31,866 nucleotides of DNA from DAOTTI01 sp034437795 (GTDB taxonomy: Bacteria; Chloroflexota; UBA11872; UBA12225): assembly GCA_034437795.1 (NCBI GenBank), contig DAOTTI010000020.1, forward strand, positions 1 to 31,866. Reading direction: 5' to 3'. Positions 7,140 to 14,351 of the stretch are shown here, piece by piece. Within the stretch, counting starts at the first letter, position 1, and every line of letters begins with the position of its first letter. The notes below the pieces were generated by a model that was not told the DNA's origin, searched no databases, and saw nothing but the letters and a program-made list of their open reading frames with translations. Made by a program: the position numbers and the translations under genes.

Positions 7140-8570
7140 ATGACCGCACGCAAAGCAGCCGCTCGACGGCCACCGAACTTCGTGATCTTCCTCACCGATG
7201 ACCAGGGGTATGGCGATCTCTCCTGCATGGGCGCGACCGACTTCCGCACGCCCCATATCGACGCGCTGGCCGCCGCGGGTGCCCGCTTCACCAACTGGTA
7301 CTCCAACTCCCCCGTCTGCTCCCCCTCGCGGGCCAGCCTGCTGACGGGGCGCTACCCCGGGAACGCCGGCGTGCGCGCCATCCTGGCCGGCCACCGCACC
7401 ACGCCCGGCCTCCACCCCAGTGTCCCTACGCTGGCCACCGCGCTCAAGCCGCTCGGCTACCAGACCGCCATGTTCGGCAAGTGGCACCTGGGCCTGGCCC
7501 CCGGCTCTCGCCCGCACGACCACGGCTTCGACGAGTGGTTCGGCTTCATGGCGGGGTGCGTTGATTATTACTCACATATCTATTATTGGGGAATGAACCG
7601 GCCACTGCCGGACGTCCCCAACCGGCGCCCAGGCATCGGCAGCCAGACCAATCCCATCCACGACCTGTGGGAGAACGGCGTGGAGGTGTGGTGTGACGGC
7701 CAGTATCTCACCGACCTGATCGCCGAGCGGGCGGTCGCCTGGATCCGGAAGGCGGCCAGGGCCGGTCGGCCGTTCTTTCTCTACCTGCCGTTCAATGCCC
7801 CCCACTACCCGATGCACGCGCCCCAGCGCTACAAGGACCGCTTTCCAGACCTGCCCTGGGACCGCCAGATCATGGCGGCCATGCTCAGCGCGGTGGACGA
7901 CGCCGTCGGCGCGGTAGTGGACGAGCTCCAGCGCCAGGGGGCGTATGAGGACACCTTCTTCTACTATCAGAGCGACAACGGCCCGTCGCGGGAATCACGC
8001 AACTGGCTGGACGGGCGCCCCGACCCTTATTACGGCGGCACCGCCGGCCGGCTCAAGGGGCACAAGTTCAGTCTCTTCGAAGGCGGCATCCGCTCGCCCG
8101 GGATCATGACCTGGCCCGCCCGCATCCCCGCCGGCCAGGTCATCCACGAGGTGGGGGCCGCCATGGACGTCTTCCCCACCTTCCTTGCGGCCGCGGGGGG
8201 CGACCCCAGCCGGTACGAGCTGGATGGCCTGGACGTCCTGCCCATGGTCACGGAGCAGGCGGCCACCCCGCACGACCAGCTCTTCTGGGAGATGGGCCGG
8301 CAGACGGCGGTGCGCCGCGGCGACTGGAAGCTCGTCCTCAACGGGCAGCTGGTGGAGGGCGTCCCGCCGGAAGACGAGGTCTTCCTGACCAACCTGGCTG
8401 ACGATATGGGCGAGCGCGACAACCACGCGTCCAGGCGGCCGGAGATCGTGGCCGAGCTACGCCACGCCGCCGAAGCCTGGCGAGCGGGGATCGACGCGCG
8501 CTGGGAGCGCGAGTGGCGCCCCAAGATCAATGGGCTGACCAGCCACACGGTGCAGATCGGTCCTGTCTGA
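7140..8570 (+). CDS. Type I sulfatase (arylsulfatase family)
   Basis: A 476-residue sulfatase that would hydrolyse sulfate esters, probably on sugars or glycosaminoglycans. FVIFLTDDQGYGDL near the N-terminus supplies the two metal-binding Asp residues (about 20-21). VCSPSRASLLTGRYP contains the C-S-P-S-R signature with Cys60, the residue oxidised to formylglycine. QSDNGPS near 280 and FEGGIRSPGIMTWP are further family blocks. A modifying enzyme (formylglycine-generating enzyme or anSME) is needed but is not in this window. No signal peptide is evident, so it is either cytosolic or exported by an unseen route. A weak AGCCCC/GGGGCT hairpin overlaps the stop. The substrate cannot be named from sequence. 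Confidence 0.92.
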   Translation: MTARKAAARRPPNFVIFLTDDQGYGDLSCMGATDFRTPHIDALAAAGARFTNWYSNSPVCSPSRASLLTGRYPGNAGVRAILAGHRTTPGLHPSVPTLATALKPLGYQTAMFGKWHLGLAPGSRPHDHGFDEWFGFMAGCVDYYSHIYYWGMNRPLPDVPNRRPGIGSQTNPIHDLWENGVEVWCDGQYLTDLIAERAVAWIRKAARAGRPFFLYLPFNAPHYPMHAPQRYKDRFPDLPWDRQIMAAMLSAVDDAVGAVVDELQRQGAYEDTFFYYQSDNGPSRESRNWLDGRPDPYYGGTAGRLKGHKFSLFEGGIRSPGIMTWPARIPAGQVIHEVGAAMDVFPTFLAAAGGDPSRYELDGLDVLPMVTEQAATPHDQLFWEMGRQTAVRRGDWKLVLNGQLVEGVPPEDEVFLTNLADDMGERDNHASRRPEIVAELRHAAEAWRAGIDARWEREWRPKINGLTSHTVQIGPV

Positions 8571-8705
8571 GCCCCCGTCTCTCGTCGGGGCTAGCGCCGT
8601 CGCTGGGCCGCGCCTGCTCCCTGGCACCCCTGGAACACCGGCAAGGGATGACGCTAGCCTGGAGCCTTCATGAGTGGAGCCCGCACCGCCGCCCGCTCCA
8701 CGCGC

Positions 8706-8806
8706 CCCCGCTCTCCCAGAGGGAGAAGGACCTTAAGGAGCCCTCACCCCAGCCCTCTCCTATGGGGCGAGGGGGCTCTTCGCTGGCCATGATCCATCCG
8801 GGCCAG
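8706..8806 (-). repeat. Dispersed palindromic repeat, one partial and one full copy
   Basis: A short copy (GCTCTCCCAGAGGGAGAAGG) at about 8709-8729 is followed by a full copy at 8736-8806. The full copy reads GGAGCCCTCACCCC, then AGCCCTCTCC-tat-GGGGCGAGGGGGCT, then TCGCTGGCCATGATCCATCC. The outer flank is nearly the same as in the copy at 26929-26998. Confidence 0.72.
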
Positions 8807-8825
8807 CAGGCCATTGCTGCGCTGC

Positions 8826-9020
8826 TCAGGTCTTCGGTCCGACCCGCGAGAGCTTGTCAGGGTTGGTGATGACATAGATGCCACACGCCTGGTCGCCGCC
8901 GGACACGGTGGCCACGAACCGCTCGGGCAGCGTCTTCCGGTACGAGGCGATCTCGCGGCGCGTTATTCGACGACTACCCAGCCACGGTGTTTGTGCTGAG
9001 TTCCGCGATCTGACCTGCAT
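8826..9020 (-). pseudogene. C-terminal remnant of an ECF41/SigJ-type sigma factor (putative)
   Basis: The last residues of this minus-strand frame read GIYVITNPDKLSRVG before a TGA at 8826. This closely resembles the end of the SnoaL-like C-terminal domain of ECF41/SigJ sigma factors, where an IYxVxNPDKLxxL ending is characteristic. The preceding RFVATVSGGD would fit the beta-strand before it. Nothing resembling sigma region 2 or 4 is found upstream to 9140, so only the tail survives. The assignment rests on about 20 residues from memory of the family. Confidence 0.42.
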
Positions 9021-9141
9021 CCAGCAGGATCACCGTGGCGGCGTGCTGGTAGCTGAGCCAGAGATGAGCCGGGGCTCACCAACCGGTCGCGACCGTCCGG
9101 AACCCGGCTCCCAACTCCCAAACCCACGAGCAGACGAGGCC

Positions 9142-9609
9142 ATGGACCAGCCCAGCGCGGACAGCATGCTCCGCGCGCTCGACCGGTTCGTCGGCGAGTG
9201 GACCATGACCGCCGCGCCGCCCAGCGGCCCGCCGTGGCCGGGCGAGGCGCGGGTGCGGTGCGAGTGGATCGACGGGGCATTCCTGGCCCAGCGGTGGACC
9301 CTCTCCGGTGGGCCCGACGGAGCGCCGACGAGCGGTACGACGATCATTGGCTGCGACGTCGCCCACGGCGCCTACGTCCAGCTCTATTGGGACGACCGCG
9401 GGGTCTGCCGCGTCTACGAGATGGGCCTGCGCGACGGCCAGTGGACGCTGCGGCGCGAGGGACCGCCGTTCGCGCAGCGCTTCACCGCGACCTTCGCCGC
9501 CGACGGCAAGACGATCACCGGCCGCTGGGAGATCAAGGAGGAAGGCCAGCACTGGCGAACCAATTTCGATGTGACCTACACCCGGGCCAGCGAGGCCGGC
9601 GCGCCGTGA
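9142..9609 (+). CDS. Small DUF1579-like beta-barrel protein (155 aa)
   Basis: The protein opens with a helix and LDRFVGEWTM. It continues with alternating beta-strands (RVRCEWIDGAFLAQRW, GTTIIGCD, YVQLYWDD) and ends with ITGRWEIKEEG followed by NFDVTYTR. The LxxfvGxW start and repeated W/G turns resemble DUF1579 and related lipocalin-like small-molecule-binding domains. The start at ATG 9142 is preceded by GACGAGG and matches the family's short N-terminus; the upstream part of the frame covers the sigma remnant on the other strand. The gene is followed 72 bases later by the DUF1801-type gene on the same strand. The ligand and role are unknown. Confidence 0.68.
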   Translation: MDQPSADSMLRALDRFVGEWTMTAAPPSGPPWPGEARVRCEWIDGAFLAQRWTLSGGPDGAPTSGTTIIGCDVAHGAYVQLYWDDRGVCRVYEMGLRDGQWTLRREGPPFAQRFTATFAADGKTITGRWEIKEEGQHWRTNFDVTYTRASEAGAP

Positions 9610-9681
9610 CCGTCGCTGGCCCGATGGGCCCGGTAGCATGAAGGTCGTCCCTATCACGACGCACAGAGGAGGAGCCCTGCC

Positions 9682-10152
9682 ATGACAGACACGCAGCAGT
9701 CCGCCAAGCGCACCACCAGGAAGGAGGCCGCGGGCTTCTCGGCCGAGGAACGGGCCGCGATGCAGGAGCGCGCGCGGGAGTTGAAGGCGGCCGCGCGCCG
9801 CGGCCGGGGTGGCGCCAAGGAGGACGAGGAACGCGCCGTGCTGGCCAAGATCGCCGAGATGCCGGAGCCGGACCGCTCCATGGGCGAGCGCCTCCATGCG
9901 CTCATCAAAGCCAGCGCGCCCACGCTCTCGCCCCGACTGTGGTACGGCATGCCCGCCTATGCCAAGGACGACAAGGTCGTCTGCTACTTCACACCGGCGT
10001 CGAAGTTCAAGGAGCGGTATGCGACGTTCGGCTTCAACGCCGCGGCGCACCTGGACGACGGCAACATGTGGCCGACCTCCTTTGCGCTGAAGGAGCTGAC
10101 CGCCGCCGAAGAGGCGAGGATCAGCGCTCTCGTGAAGAAAGCGGTGACCTGA
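9682..10152 (+). CDS. DUF1801/YdhG-like domain protein (156 aa)
   Basis: A strong ribosome binding site, AGAGGAGGAG, precedes the ATG. Residues 1-50 are charged and Ala/Arg/Lys-rich, probably a coiled or disordered tail. Residues about 55-155 carry MGERLHALIKASAPTLSPR, LWYGMPAYAKDDKVVCYF and FKERYATFGF, with a C-terminal helical segment. LWYGMPAY followed by a strand is typical of DUF1801 and the YdhG-type fold, related to frataxin-like iron chaperones. Function in this branch is not established. The high-quality start and coding bias make the gene call firm. Confidence 0.82.
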   Translation: MTDTQQSAKRTTRKEAAGFSAEERAAMQERARELKAAARRGRGGAKEDEERAVLAKIAEMPEPDRSMGERLHALIKASAPTLSPRLWYGMPAYAKDDKVVCYFTPASKFKERYATFGFNAAAHLDDGNMWPTSFALKELTAAEEARISALVKKAVT

Positions 10153-10159
10153 CGACGGA

Positions 10160-10375
10160 GCTTGCCTCTGGCCTGCCCCTGGCCTGCCTGGCCTCGGAGG
10201 CGGTCTGGGCGATCATCCGCTCCTAGTCCGCCAGCGCCCGGGCGCTGGCCCCCTCCCGCGGGGCCATCGCCCGGCGGATAGCCGTGTCGCGCTCCGCCTC
10301 CGCCTGGGCGCTGGCCGCCTCCCGCTTGATGCAGGCCACGTCTGGCCGGCCCAATTGCTGATGTCGTCCTTTCAT
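10160..10375 (-). pseudogene. Flotillin/SPFH-type coiled-coil remnant with in-frame stop
   Basis: An ATG at 10375 opens a 50-codon frame reading QLGRPDVACIKREA, then AQAEAERDTAIRRA and ARALAD, followed by TAG at 10223-10225. The same frame continues past the stop with ERMIAQTASEARQ. The LGRPxVAxxKRxA block followed by AEAExDxxIxRA heptads is the style of the flotillin C-terminal coiled coil. The TAG sits where a CAG would keep the pattern. The SPFH domain and the rest of the coil are missing. The assignment is by pattern only. Confidence 0.42.
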
Positions 10376-10620
10376 CCATCACTTTCTTGATGTTGATACA
10401 CGAGTTAATACCTGATGAGATGAGAGCGTTTGCGAGCTGTGAGCAGCTCATTTGCGTAAGTACTAGCCGCTGTTGTAGACAGATGTCGTGCAGGCGAGCT
10501 GCTGAGCATGCTTCCCGCCAGCGTTTACCATGTCTGTGAAAACGCGCACCGGTCGCTGGGCAGGGGCGTGACGCTCCCTACTGGCCTCGCTGCCTGGCCG
10601 AAGCGAGCGCGCCCGCGCGG
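10376..10620. other. Non-coding stretch with an AT-richer patch
   Basis: This gap lies between the flotillin-like remnant and the 3' end of the GT39-like gene. Positions about 10370-10480 are noticeably richer in A and T than the surroundings (TGATGTTGATACACGAG, TGCGTAAGTACTAG). No open frame with protein character is visible on either strand. The base composition could reflect old foreign DNA. Confidence 0.4.
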
Positions 10621-12984
10621 CTACGACGACCGGCCGGCAGGAAGGTAATAGGGCAGCTCCAGCGCCCAGCCGTCGGCCTCGGCGGCGCGGACCAAGACGG
10701 CGTACGGGCCGATGAGGCGCTCGATGCGAAAGTGCGTGCGGATGTACTCCGTCACCGGCGCGTTGTCGCCGGGCTGGACCCAGAACCGCGCGCCGCCGTC
10801 ATCCCACACCACGTAGCGCACGCGCTCTAGCTGGCGGACCATCGCCTCCTGCTCGGCCGGCGAGGCCATGCCGCGGAACAGGTGGTTGAACCTGGTGGCG
10901 TTCGGCCGGTCGGCCAGGAAATAGAAGCCGGGGATCGCCGGATAGGCAAAGATCGGCTCCCCCGGCGCCGTCTTCTGCTGCAGCAGCGCGACCACCTCCT
11001 GGATGGCCCGCACGTCCGCGGCCGGCGCGCGCAGCCGGCCGCCATCCCCTGGCAGGGGCAGCGCGACCAGCCGCCCGTTTTCCGCTGGCGCAGCGGTATG
11101 GCCATCGATCGCCTGAGGCGGCGGCCCGCCCGGCGCCGGCACGAGGTACGACCAGGCCTGCACGCGCCACCACGTGTGGGGCAGGACGGCGGCCAGCGGC
11201 AGCGCCAGCAGGCTGAGGCCCAGCGCCGCCTGGCCCGTGGCCGAGCGCAGCGCCGGAGCCAGGCGCAGCGCCCACCGGTAGGCAGCGGCCAGGAGGTCGG
11301 CGCCCGCCACCAGCAGCATGCCGGCCGACCACAGCCAGTGGATCTCGTCCATGCGCGGATACTGATTGAGGAACAGGGTGGCGCCGGCGGCGAGGTACCA
11401 CAGCCGGATCAGAGCCCGTGTCCGCCCCGGGGACGCGCCGGCCGCGGGCCAGGGTACGCCAGCGCGTGAGCCGCGCCACTCGCGGGCCATCAGCCAGAGC
11501 AGGGCCGGCCAGAAGGCCAGCCACGGGAGATAGAGCACCAGGTTGTCGGTCGGGCGCGCCTCCTCCCCCAGACGCTGCCAGGCTGCGCCGGCCTGCGCCG
11601 GCAGGCCCGCGGCGGCGCGGATGACGTGCCACGGTTCGCCATCGCCGGCCGGCTGGGCCAGCCTGGCGGCCATCAGCGCCACCAGCGCCGCCAGCCCCAG
11701 CGCCACCCCCCGCCGGCTCCACAGGCCAGCGGCGCCCAGCGCCAGGGGCGCCAGTGGCAGCAGGAGGAGCATGGCCACCAGCCGGACGTGGTCCCACGCC
11801 GGCGGCGCCATGCCGAAGAAGTAGCCGGCCAGATCGATCTGGCCGACGATCGGGCCCAGCAGCTCCATCCGGCCATCGAGCGCCCGCGCCAGCACCAGCA
11901 GCCAGGGAGCCGTCACCAGACCAAAGCCGAGCAGCACCAGCGCTGGGCGCAGGAAGAAGCTGAGCGCACGGATGCCCCCTTCCTCTGCGCCACGGTCGTG
12001 TCCGACGGCGGGTGGGGCGCTCCAGGCAGCCGGCGGGCGCCCGCCCCCACCGCGGGGACGGCGGGCGACGTACGCCAGCCAGGCGCCGGCCAGCGACGTG
12101 GCAGCCAGCGGCGCGACAAAGAGGGCGCCGACGAGCGGCGACCAGTACTGGCGGACCAAGGCCGCCCCCGTTACCGGCAGGAGCAGGAGCGCCGCGGCCT
12201 GCACCGCGCCACGGGCCAGCGCGGCGGCGCCGACCAGACGCTCGTGGCGTCCCCCTGCAAGGGCGTGCAGGTGGTGGTCCAGGGGATCGCGCTCCTTGTC
12301 CACGGGGGGCGGGATGCGCGCGATGCGCCACAGCCGGCGCCCCCCGCCGGCAATGGGCAGGGGCAGACGCACCGGCGCCAGGTGCCGCTCGCAGACCACC
12401 AGCAGCCAGAGCGTGGCCATGAGCCCGTAGGCCGGCAAGTTCTGCTTGAAGGCAAAGCCGATCCCGCCGGCCATCCCCGCCGCCACCAGCCAGCCGGCAC
12501 GGCCGGTTCGGAGGTAGGCCACCACCGCCAGCACCATCAGCAGGGAGGCCGGGGTACTGTACCAGCCCGGATGGAGGCCCCACAGCTCCGGTGCCGTGTC
12601 CATGGCCAGGATCAGCGCCGGCGGGATGGCGGCGAAGAACGGCGGCATCACCTGCCGCCCGGCGACGTAGAGCGCCCCGACGGCGACCAGCCGCCCCACG
12701 ATCTGGAGCGAACGCAGGGCCGCTACGTTGGGCCCCAGCCACTCCATCAGCCAGGCGTAGAGGTAGAAGACGCCGGGCGTGTAGGGAGTGTCGAAGTCGC
12801 GATAGGGGAGCCCGCCCAGCTGCACGCGGCGAGCGTTGGCCAGGAAATAGCCTTCCTCCAGCAGGTCGAAGCCGTACCAGCGCAACGAGAAATAGGCGCC
12901 GCCGATCAGGGCCAGCAGGAGCCCGACGACCAGCGCCTCCCCGCGCCAGGAGCCTTTGGACGTGTGGATGGTGGTAGCGCGCAA
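10621..12984 (-). CDS. GT39/ArnT-like polytopic membrane glycosyltransferase (787 aa)
   Basis: An integral membrane protein with many hydrophobic helices. The first (about 17-33) is followed by LEEGYFLANARRV and YRDFDTPYTPG. An acidic residue in the first outside loop just after helix 1 and the DFDTPYTPG block are typical of GT-C fold enzymes of the PMT/ArnT family, which move sugars from polyprenyl phosphates. Residues about 630-787 form a soluble tail (YAVLVRA near the end). The start is a TTG at 12984: no ATG or GTG lies between it and an upstream in-frame TAG. A long Gly/Arg/Pro-rich loop (about 205-235 and 295-330) may be lineage-specific. Acceptor and donor cannot be inferred. The gene follows the DapA-like gene on the same strand after 255 bases. 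Confidence 0.8.
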   Translation of the reverse strand: MRATTIHTSKGSWRGEALVVGLLLALIGGAYFSLRWYGFDLLEEGYFLANARRVQLGGLPYRDFDTPYTPGVFYLYAWLMEWLGPNVAALRSLQIVGRLVAVGALYVAGRQVMPPFFAAIPPALILAMDTAPELWGLHPGWYSTPASLLMVLAVVAYLRTGRAGWLVAAGMAGGIGFAFKQNLPAYGLMATLWLLVVCERHLAPVRLPLPIAGGGRRLWRIARIPPPVDKERDPLDHHLHALAGGRHERLVGAAALARGAVQAAALLLLPVTGAALVRQYWSPLVGALFVAPLAATSLAGAWLAYVARRPRGGGGRPPAAWSAPPAVGHDRGAEEGGIRALSFFLRPALVLLGFGLVTAPWLLVLARALDGRMELLGPIVGQIDLAGYFFGMAPPAWDHVRLVAMLLLLPLAPLALGAAGLWSRRGVALGLAALVALMAARLAQPAGDGEPWHVIRAAAGLPAQAGAAWQRLGEEARPTDNLVLYLPWLAFWPALLWLMAREWRGSRAGVPWPAAGASPGRTRALIRLWYLAAGATLFLNQYPRMDEIHWLWSAGMLLVAGADLLAAAYRWALRLAPALRSATGQAALGLSLLALPLAAVLPHTWWRVQAWSYLVPAPGGPPPQAIDGHTAAPAENGRLVALPLPGDGGRLRAPAADVRAIQEVVALLQQKTAPGEPIFAYPAIPGFYFLADRPNATRFNHLFRGMASPAEQEAMVRQLERVRYVVWDDGGARFWVQPGDNAPVTEYIRTHFRIERLIGPYAVLVRAAEADGWALELPYYLPAGRSS

Positions 12985-13084
12985 CCGCCTGTCGCCCGCA
13001 GGTGGTGTGGAAGCCCCTCTCTCGTTCTAAGAGGGATACTAGCGAGCGGGGCGCCCCGCCGGGCCCGCCTGCAGTTACAGGCCG

Positions 13085-13200
13085 GTTGCAAGCTCGTGGC
13101 AATCCGGTTACAGGAACGCGGGTTTGACTGATGGACGGTCACCCGCGCCGCCTTGACCGGCAGTTGCAACCTCGTGGCAATCCGGTTAGAGGGACGCGGG
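13085..13200. repeat. Two 38-bp direct repeats spaced by 40 bp
   Basis: Copy 1 starts at 13085 and copy 2 at 13163. They share GTTGCAA, CTCGTGGCAATCCGGTTA and ACGCGGG and differ at three positions. The 40-bp spacer is unique. The pair lies between two minus-strand genes (DapA-like and GT39-like), about 100-215 bases upstream of the GT39-like start. It could be a pair of regulator sites or a vestigial two-repeat CRISPR-like unit; no cas genes are present in the window. Confidence 0.6.
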
Positions 13201-13239
13201 CGAGACTTGCGGGTGACGGCGGCGCGCACGCCCCACGCC

Positions 13240-14136
13240 TCAGAAGGGCGGGCCCTGCAGGGCCATGATCTCATCCAGCTCGCGGAGGTCGTGCGCGTCC
13301 AGGTACTGGTCGGCCGGCGGGCGGAGGTAGGCGCCATCGATGATCCCTAGCCGGCGCAGCACCTCCTTGGCGCCGATCAGCCCGAACTGGCGCCGCCAGT
13401 GCGAGAGGGGCAGGAAGTGATTGAACGCGCGGCGGGCGCCCTGGCGGTCCCCTGCTACGTGCCGGTTGTAGGCGGTGGAGAGATCGGCCACGCCGATCGA
13501 TCCGGGAATGGCGCCGATTGCGCCCCGCGCCAGGTCGTCGAGCAGGTTGGTCCCGCCGGAGAAGATCGCGACCCGGCCGCCCGTCGCCTCCAGCAGGGCG
13601 GTGATGCGGTGCCCGGTGTCCGGCGCCTCCTCCTTCACGTAGCAGACGTTGGGGCAGCGCTCGTGGATCTGGGCCACCAGGTCCGGTGGGATCGGGTTGG
13701 CGACCTCCTGGACCATGATCGGGATCTCGCTCGCCTCCCCCAGCGCCAGGTAGTGGGCGCGCATCGCCTCCGCCAGCGCCTCGCCCTTGAGGCCCTGCTG
13801 GTCTCTGGGGAGCAGGCTGAAGGCGGCGCGCACGCCCAGGCGCGCCCCCTGGCGGGCGAACTCGATGGCCTGGGCGGTCGTCTCCGCCGTGCAGCCCATG
13901 ATCACCGGCACGCGCCCGGCCACCTGCTCAACGCACACCTCCAGCAGCCACTGGCGCTCTGCCGCGGTCAGCTTGGCCGACTCGCTCGCTCCGCCCGTCG
14001 CGGCCAGCCCGTGGGCGCCGGAGGCGATGAGATAGTCGACGATGCGCCGCTGGCCCGGCTCGTCGATGCGCCCGTCGGGGTGGAAGGCGGTGTAGATGAT
14101 AGGAAAGATGCCGCGCAGGGGGGCCCGATCCGCCAT
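13240..14136 (-). CDS. DapA-superfamily aldolase/lyase (298 aa) with altered active-site motifs
   Basis: A TIM-barrel protein of the dihydrodipicolinate synthase/N-acetylneuraminate lyase superfamily, which makes or breaks C-C bonds with pyruvate-type substrates. Visible are the GIFPIIYTAFHPDGRID start and CYVKEEAPD, which holds the Schiff-base lysine. The usual GTTGE loop reads TGGASES, and the YNxP segment with the catalytic Tyr reads MVQEVANP, so the Tyr is absent. This argues against true lysine-pathway DapA and for a divergent lyase or hydratase. GGAGGGAGA precedes ATG 14136 at good spacing. It is divergent from a sugar-binding lipoprotein, which suggests use of an imported sugar or sugar acid; that link is inference. 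Confidence 0.85.
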   Translation of the reverse strand: MADRAPLRGIFPIIYTAFHPDGRIDEPGQRRIVDYLIASGAHGLAATGGASESAKLTAAERQWLLEVCVEQVAGRVPVIMGCTAETTAQAIEFARQGARLGVRAAFSLLPRDQQGLKGEALAEAMRAHYLALGEASEIPIMVQEVANPIPPDLVAQIHERCPNVCYVKEEAPDTGHRITALLEATGGRVAIFSGGTNLLDDLARGAIGAIPGSIGVADLSTAYNRHVAGDRQGARRAFNHFLPLSHWRRQFGLIGAKEVLRRLGIIDGAYLRPPADQYLDAHDLRELDEIMALQGPPF

Positions 14137-14223
14137 TGGTTCTCCCTCCGTTCCATCGCTGCTCGCTCGCTCCTTGTTCAGCGCGCGTTCGGTCAGCTAT
14201 TGTAGTGCCGGCAGGCGCTGGCA

Positions 14224-14333
14224 GCGACCAGGAAGCCTGGCCTGGCGGTGCCGTACGAAACGCCTGGAGGCGCCTGGTGACGTGGGCGTCGCTGCCCGCG
14301 ACCAGGAAGCCTGGCCTGGCCGTGCGTACGATA
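14224..14333. promoter_or_regulatory. Duplicated element with inner palindrome in a divergent promoter region
   Basis: The segments 14224-14259 and 14298-14333 share a 23-bp identical block containing CCAGGAAGCCTGGCCTGG, then GTGC and GTACGA. CCAGG-aag-CCTGG is an inverted repeat. The second copy ends in a -10-like TACGAT about 20 bases before the ATG at 14352. Two copies 74 bp apart (about seven helical turns) in a divergent gap fit paired operator sites for a sugar-responsive regulator. Confidence 0.5.
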
Positions 14334-14351
14334 GACAGGGAGGCAGAGACC

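Noticed and set aside
9020..9141. Minus-strand peptide LWLSYQHAATVILLDAGQ as a transposase or integrase tail
   Set aside because: It is too short, and no flanking motif or terminal repeat supports it.
10799..13102. A 767-codon minus-strand frame overlapping the GT39-like gene
   Set aside because: The alternative frame has clear helices and a DFDTPYTPG motif; this one is Gly/Arg/Pro-rich with no hydrophobic pattern.
13085..13200. A confident CRISPR array call
   Set aside because: Only two repeats with three mismatches are present and there are no cas genes, so it is kept as a direct repeat only.
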